NCBI GenBank assembly: GCA_026260175.1
Contig: JAKCWW010000044.1
Span: forward strand, 44,803 to 108,802
Source of the DNA: Reticulitermes lucifugus
Taxonomy: Eukaryota > Arthropoda > Insecta > Blattodea > Rhinotermitidae
Length of the DNA: 64,000 bases
Reading direction: 5' to 3'
In this document: positions 62,901 through 64,000 of the stretch, in pieces
Position numbering within the stretch: the first letter of the stretch is position 1
How the letters are laid out: each line of letters begins with the position of its first letter
Notes under the pieces: generated by a model
Told to the model about the DNA's origin: nothing
Database searches by the model: none
The model's input: only the letters and a program-made list of their open reading frames with translations
Translations under genes and position numbers: made by a program

Positions 62901-63971
62901 GAACGTATTGATTGTCCACAATACAATAGTGTGGAAAATATAAAGTTTAAGATTGTGTTTATATCCTTCATGTGGAATAAATCTGTATGCCTTGGAGCTC
63001 ATATTGTGACTTTATCTGTTGTTGCTTCACTGTTTCAGTTGGTTGAGCTGTCAAAAGCACAGGATATTGAGGCAGGAGATGGAACAACAAGTGTTGTGGT
63101 GGTTGCAGGAAGTCTCCTGGAAGCTGCAGAAAAGCTCCTTCAACGCGGCATCCATCCCACCATTATCTCTGATGCATTCCAGCGTGCAGCTGTAAAGGCT
63201 GTGGAAATTCTCGCTGGAATGTCACGACCCGTTGAACTGACAGACAAAGAGAGTCTCATCAAGAGTGCTTCCACTGCTCTCAATTCCAAGGTACAGATTA
63301 TAATCCATGGGCATGAAGATGCAACCACTGTATGGTTACCATTGTCCTCCATCTAGTGCCTAGGTTAGGAATGAGTGGAGCTGTAGTACCACTCCCCCAT
63401 ATGCCTTCGAGGTGTGCACAAGAACAACTTCTAATAAGCTTCACACATTTGAGGTGGTCAGTCACCAGCCATTCACTGAAGAGGTCCGGGTTTGTTCCCT
63501 GTGTAGTCCATGTGGGATTTGTGGTGGGCAGATTGGCCCAAGGATAGGTTTGTCCTTTGAGTGCTGCAGTTTTTCCCATCAGTATTTTTTCATCAGTGCT
63601 TCATATTGGCATTCATTCATTTAATGTCATGACTATATAATCACAGCAGTTGACAGGTGTTGTTAAATAAAATGCTATCTCTCACTCATTCTCTCTTTTC
63701 TCACATCCTTGCAGGAACGTGCACATATACACCCACAGACACTCACCACCAATACACACACTTTTCATGTATTTTATTTTCCTTCCGAAAGCAGCCTTTG
63801 TTGTTCTGCAATGGTTGCAGTGTCTAGGACATTCATTAACATGGAGTGCTGAATTATGTGCTGTATTTGTTACAGGTGGTTTCTCAGCAGTCCAGTCTGC
63901 TGGCTCCATTAGCAGTTGAGGCTGTTCTGAAGGTCATTGATCCAGCAAAAGACAGAAATGTGGACCTGAAG
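59865..63971 (+). CDS. CCT4: T-complex protein 1 subunit delta (CCT4), first five coding exons; 3' end outside window
   Basis: One of eight subunits of the cytosolic TRiC/CCT chaperonin, which folds actin, tubulin and other proteins using ATP. Exons 59865-59973, 62071-62123, 62218-62307, 63039-63290 and 63876-63971 join in frame to 200 of about 540 residues, ending at donor AAG|GTATGT. Seen: [13 protein letters not shown] (15-27), the TCP-1 signature [12 protein letters not shown] (43-54), [14 protein letters not shown] (62-75), [18 protein letters not shown] (85-102, nucleotide-binding GDGTT), [28 protein letters not shown] and [20 protein letters not shown]. The delta identity rests on [23 protein letters not shown] and SQQSSLLAP. 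The start is the first ATG of the exon, after GAG; the N-terminal arm is short as in insects. Intron 1 is 2.1 kb. Confidence 0.96.
59974..62070. other. CCT4 intron 1 (2.1 kb)
   Basis: The first 400 bp remain CpG-rich; the rest is AT-rich and CpG-poor. A palindromic block lies at 61,017-61,164. Otherwise nothing is recognised. Confidence 0.9.
61017..61164. repeat. Decayed fold-back element with perfect 20-bp central palindrome
   Basis: AGTCTGTGTTAACACAGACT at 61,070-61,089 is a perfect palindrome. TGCCAACATGCAT at 61,017-61,029 and ATGCATGCTGGCA at 61,152-61,164 are imperfect outer arms. It is possibly a small MITE. Confidence 0.45.
62071..62123 (+). CDS. CCT4: CCT4 exon 2
   Basis: Ala37 to Met54: [18 protein letters not shown], the TCP-1 family signature. 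Acceptor TTCATTTACAG, donor ATG|GTAAGT. Confidence 0.97.
62218..62307 (+). CDS. CCT4: CCT4 exon 3
   Basis: Residues 55-84: [20 protein letters not shown] then [15 protein letters not shown] contacts ATP. It is phase 0 at both ends. Confidence 0.97.
62308..63038. other. CCT4 intron 3
   Basis: 731 bp of AT-rich sequence with no recognised element. Confidence 0.9.
63039..63290 (+). CDS. CCT4: CCT4 exon 4
   Basis: Residues 85-168, from [18 protein letters not shown] to STALNSK. It includes the catalytic-site loop GDGTT (97-101) and start of the intermediate domain. Confidence 0.97.
63336..63420 (+). mobile_element. SINE family S1, 3' fragment
   Basis: CCTCCATCTAGTGCCTAGGT, TAGGAATGAGTGGAGCTG and CCCCCATATGCCTTCGAG match the tail of S1. 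It lies directly against the S3 fragment that follows. Confidence 0.55.
63443..63600 (+). mobile_element. SINE family S3, 5' part
   Basis: GAGGTGGTCAGTCACCAGCC, GAGGTCCGGGTTTGTTCCCT and CCATGTGGGATTTGTGGTGG, then AGGTTTGTCCTTTGAGTGCT, follow S3 order in plus orientation. It lies in CCT4 intron 4. Confidence 0.65.
63876..63971 (+). CDS. CCT4: CCT4 exon 5
   Basis: Residues 169-200: [20 protein letters not shown] then [12 protein letters not shown]. Acceptor TTTGTTACAG, donor AAG|GTATGT. The rest of the gene lies beyond the window. Confidence 0.97.
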
Positions 63972-64000
63972 GTATGTTGCTTTGTATTAATAAGGTCTGG

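Overview
The window is nuclear DNA from an animal, most likely a hemimetabolous insect and probably Blattodea (cockroach or termite). Three host genes with GT-AG introns and insect-like proteins show this, as do the abundant tRNA-headed SINEs, RTE-like LINE tails and large introns. The order is inferred from the proteins and from the look of the repeats; no search was run.

Layout. (1) 1-12,331 carries no exon I can support and is full of SINE and fold-back element remnants. (2) 12,332-45,329 (+) is one spliced gene, the Pgant2/GALNT2-type polypeptide N-acetylgalactosaminyltransferase. Eleven coding exons read end to end into 538 residues. The exon(s) encoding the Golgi membrane anchor are not seen and probably lie upstream. 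(3) 45,330-58,233 is intergenic and possibly long 3' UTR: AT-rich, CpG-poor, with LINE, SINE and fold-back copies. (4) 58,234-59,283 (-) is an intronless KRR1/dribble gene for ribosome assembly. (5) 59,284-59,864 is a CpG-rich spacer, probably a shared promoter. (6) 59,865-63,971 (+) holds the first five coding exons of CCT4, the delta subunit of the TRiC/CCT chaperonin, which runs off the right edge.

KRR1 and CCT4 are head to head, 581 bp between start codons. Both are housekeeping genes for making ribosomes and folding proteins. Pgant2 acts in the Golgi and has no evident functional link to them.

Most notable observations: (a) a resident family of fold-back elements, several with target-site duplications, each carrying a minimal hammerhead-ribozyme-like core whose stem II changes sequence between copies but stays paired, as reported for Penelope-like elements; (b) an abrupt about nine-fold fall in CpG density near 37.1 kb, inside Pgant2, that recovers at the KRR1/CCT4 promoter, as expected of germline gene-body methylation; (c) an unreported-looking 84-nt in-frame phase 1-1 cassette exon in the Pgant2 catalytic domain.
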